This document shows, piece after piece, positions 62,449 through 64,000 of a DNA stretch of 64,000 nt. Source of the stretch: Nocardioides eburneiflavus (GTDB lineage: Bacteria > Actinomycetota > Actinomycetes > Propionibacteriales > Nocardioidaceae); the NCBI RefSeq assembly GCF_004785795.1, contig NZ_SRRO01000001.1, positions 1,364,001 through 1,428,000 on the forward strand. The letters run 5' to 3'. Under the pieces are notes generated by a model. That model worked only from the letters and a program-made list of their open reading frames with translations, did no database searches and had not been told where the DNA came from. The translations under genes were made by a program, and so were the position numbers. How positions within the stretch are numbered: the first letter of the stretch is position 1; each line of letters begins with the position of its first letter.

Positions 62449-63390
62449 TCAGCCCACCTGGCTCGTGGACGGGGTCGCCGGCGGAGCGCTGCCGGACCAG
62501 GGCCGGGACGCGGCGCCGTCGAGCTGGTGGACCAGCTCGCCGAGCAGCCAGCCGTGCAGCGCGCGCTGGCGTGGCGTACGGGCGATCGACAACAGCCGCT
62601 CGGCCCTGCAGAAGGCGTCGGCGACGTCGAACATCTCCGTCATCGTCACCAGGATCGGACCCGCCTCGCGTGCCATCGGGAAGGTCACGTCGACGCGAGG
62701 CAGCCCCCGCGCCTCCGCCTCGCGGATCTGCTCGTCGAACGCCTCGGGGAACTGGCGCTCGAAGTTGGCGAACATCGCCGTGAGGTCACCGGCGAGGGGA
62801 TAGTCGGACTGGTGCGAGAGCGACAGCAGGCGCAGCTCGCGGCGCAGCTCGCTGTACTGGCGGGCGAGCGAGGCGTAGAGGGGGACGTCGATCCCCCTCA
62901 GGCGGACCTCGACGGTCGCGTCGCCGGTCGGCCGCTCCGGAGGCGATGGGGCGGGTTCGAGCCGGTCGATGACCCACTCGACCGAGTTGGACTCGCTCAT
63001 CTCGGGCGCGGGCTCGAACCACACGATCTTGCCGTCGGACTCGATGGTGGCTCCCCAGGCGAGCGCGCACTGGGCGACCATGGAGAGCCCGCGGCCGAAG
63101 GTGAGCAGCAGGTCGAGGTCGTCGCTCTCGACACGGCTGGGCGGCTCCGGTGGCCGGGTCGACCCGTCGACGACCTCGATGCGGGGGTGCGAGGCCGTGC
63201 CGCGCACGCGGACCTTGTAGGGGGCGGAGGCGTGGAGGAGCGCGTTGGCGACCAGCTCGGAGACGCCGAGCTCGGCGCACTCGACGAGGTCCGGGCGCTC
63301 GAGACGCTGGCAGATGTCACCGACCCACCGACGCGCGTCGGCCGCTGCGCGCGGCGAAGACGCCAGCGTCAACTCGGAGCTCAGCGGCAC
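62449..63390 (-). CDS. HATPase-containing anti-sigma-like regulatory protein
   Basis: 313 residues. The N-terminal HATPase_c_2 fold (about 1-120) shows ECAELGVSELVANALLHA (N box) and a G-rich LTFGRGLSMVAQCALAWGA, as in serine-kinase anti-sigma factors. The C-terminal ~190 residues are helical with no recognised domain. It may bind ATP and regulate a stress sigma factor. GTG 63390. A GGTTT-15-GGGCAAT element upstream resembles a stress-sigma promoter. Confidence 0.8.
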   Translation of the reverse strand: MPLSSELTLASSPRAAADARRWVGDICQRLERPDLVECAELGVSELVANALLHASAPYKVRVRGTASHPRIEVVDGSTRPPEPPSRVESDDLDLLLTFGRGLSMVAQCALAWGATIESDGKIVWFEPAPEMSESNSVEWVIDRLEPAPSPPERPTGDATVEVRLRGIDVPLYASLARQYSELRRELRLLSLSHQSDYPLAGDLTAMFANFERQFPEAFDEQIREAEARGLPRVDVTFPMAREAGPILVTMTEMFDVADAFCRAERLLSIARTPRQRALHGWLLGELVHQLDGAASRPWSGSAPPATPSTSQVG

Positions 63391-63434
63391 TGGGACTCTT
63401 TTCGAGGGGGGGTGGACAGTCCAGTGGGGCCATG

Positions 63435-63461
63435 ATTGCCCATGCACAGGTGGTTCAAACC
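63435..63461 (-). promoter_or_regulatory. Possible stress-sigma (SigB-type) promoter
   Basis: On the minus strand GGTTT (63457-63461), 15 bp, GGGCAAT (63435-63441), one base from the GTTT...GGGTAA-type consensus. It drives the HATPase gene 45 nt downstream. A GGTGGTT/AACCACC inverted repeat at 63449-63473 overlaps it. Confidence 0.35.
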
Positions 63462-63603
63462 TCGACAACCACCATAGTTTCTCGGGAGGCTGGGTAGTGG
63501 TGTGAGCAAGCAGACGCCCCCGGCGTTTCGCGCCGCGATCCGGCCAGGAGGACAATGGCCCTGAGCGGAGCACCGACGCACCTACGACCCACAGGAGCAC
63601 CCC

Positions 63604-64000
63604 ATGACGTCGACGCAGGCAGCCCGTCACAAGGTCGTGGTGATCGGGTCCGGCTTCGGCGGTCTCTTCGGCACCAAGGCGCTGCGTCGCGCCGACGTCG
63701 ACGTCACCGTCATCGCGAAGACCACGCACCATCTCTTCCAGCCGCTGCTCTACCAGGTCGCGACCGGCATCCTCTCCGAGGGCGAGATCGCCCCGCCGAC
63801 CCGCGAGGTGCTCAGCGGCCAGGAGAACGCCCGTGTGATCCTCGGCGAGGTCACCGACATCGACCTGACCGCGAAGACCGTCACCTCGCGCGTGCTGGGC
63901 CGCGAGACCACGACGTCGTACGACTCGCTGCTCGTGGCCGCGGGTGCGAGCCAGTCCTACTTCGGCAACGACCACTTCGCCGAGTTCGCTCCCGGCATGA
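63604..64000 (+). CDS. ndh: Type II NADH dehydrogenase (5' part)
   Basis: Window ends after 132 codons. ATG 63604 has an AGGAG site. The N-terminal FAD-binding VVVIGSGFGGLFGTKALRRADVDVTVIAKTTHHLFQPLLYQVATGILSEGEIAPPTRE is characteristic of NDH-2, which passes electrons from NADH to quinone without pumping protons. The rest lies beyond the edge. Confidence 0.92.
   Translation, partial: MTSTQAARHKVVVIGSGFGGLFGTKALRRADVDVTVIAKTTHHLFQPLLYQVATGILSEGEIAPPTREVLSGQENARVILGEVTDIDLTAKTVTSRVLGRETTTSYDSLLVAAGASQSYFGNDHFAEFAPGM

Overview
The window is high-GC (about 70% or more by eye), rich in GTG starts and in genes that begin 6-8 nt after a TAnnnT hexamer. Gene content (class I lysyl-tRNA synthetase, DUF3073, DUF3151, DUF3817, sterol-carrier-like protein, valine-type amino acid dehydrogenase, dispersed pur genes) points to an actinobacterium of the Propionibacteriales, most like Nocardioides. 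This is judged from the proteins, not from a database search. It looks like ordinary chromosome; no replicon origin, phage or classical insertion sequence was seen.

Layout. 1-9.8 kb: truncated M14 carboxypeptidase, an SSS-family permease with its DUF3311 partner, DUF3151, a hotdog thioesterase, an AbiEi/DUF559-like gene bounded by 60-bp inverted repeats, lysS, a regulator and a lipid kinase. 9.9-35.8 kb: a long, mostly plus-strand region carrying purA, purD, purB, purC, purS, purQ and purL. Between these lie unrelated modules: a DHA2-type exporter, an acyl-CoA ligase, a second DUF559-type gene between palindromes, an RTX protein, a frameshifted DUF72 gene and two related ESX/type VII-like loci. 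One of those loci encodes a WXG-like + RTX + M91-type zinc metallopeptidase protein. 36-44.3 kb: a lipoprotein, a DrrAB-type ABC exporter divergent from a WYL regulator, a hydrolase, and a phosphoketolase (frameshifted) convergent with acetate kinase. 44.4-49.3 kb: a GNAT protein and a four-carbon sugar-acid operon (permease, DUF1537 kinase, PdxA2-like dehydrogenase, GntR regulator). 49.4-58.3 kb: M20 peptidase, SRPBCC and NAD-binding proteins, purF, purM, DUF3073, valine dehydrogenase and an unassigned protein. 58.3-64 kb: tRNA-Phe, a minus-strand set (receiver protein, 28-codon ORF, P450, histidine kinase), tRNA-Glu, tRNA-Asp, a mini-zincin, a HATPase protein and the start of a type II NADH dehydrogenase.

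How it works together. Nine de novo purine genes (purA B C D F L M Q S) share one strand but not one operon; most have their own promoter and several look leaderless. Phosphoketolase makes acetyl phosphate and acetate kinase converts it to acetate with ATP. The permease-kinase-dehydrogenase operon would import and phosphorylate a C4 sugar acid and oxidise it. The histidine kinase is translationally coupled to a P450, and the cognate-looking receiver lies upstream on the same strand.

Most unusual are (i) palindromic or inverted-repeat elements between genes, two pairs of which bracket PD-(D/E)XK-like (DUF559-type) genes, one tandem palindrome array, and one repeat inserted inside purD; (ii) the P450 / small-ORF / two-component set; (iii) the paired ESX-like cassettes with a metallopeptidase payload; and (iv) two single-indel frameshifts in otherwise conserved genes.
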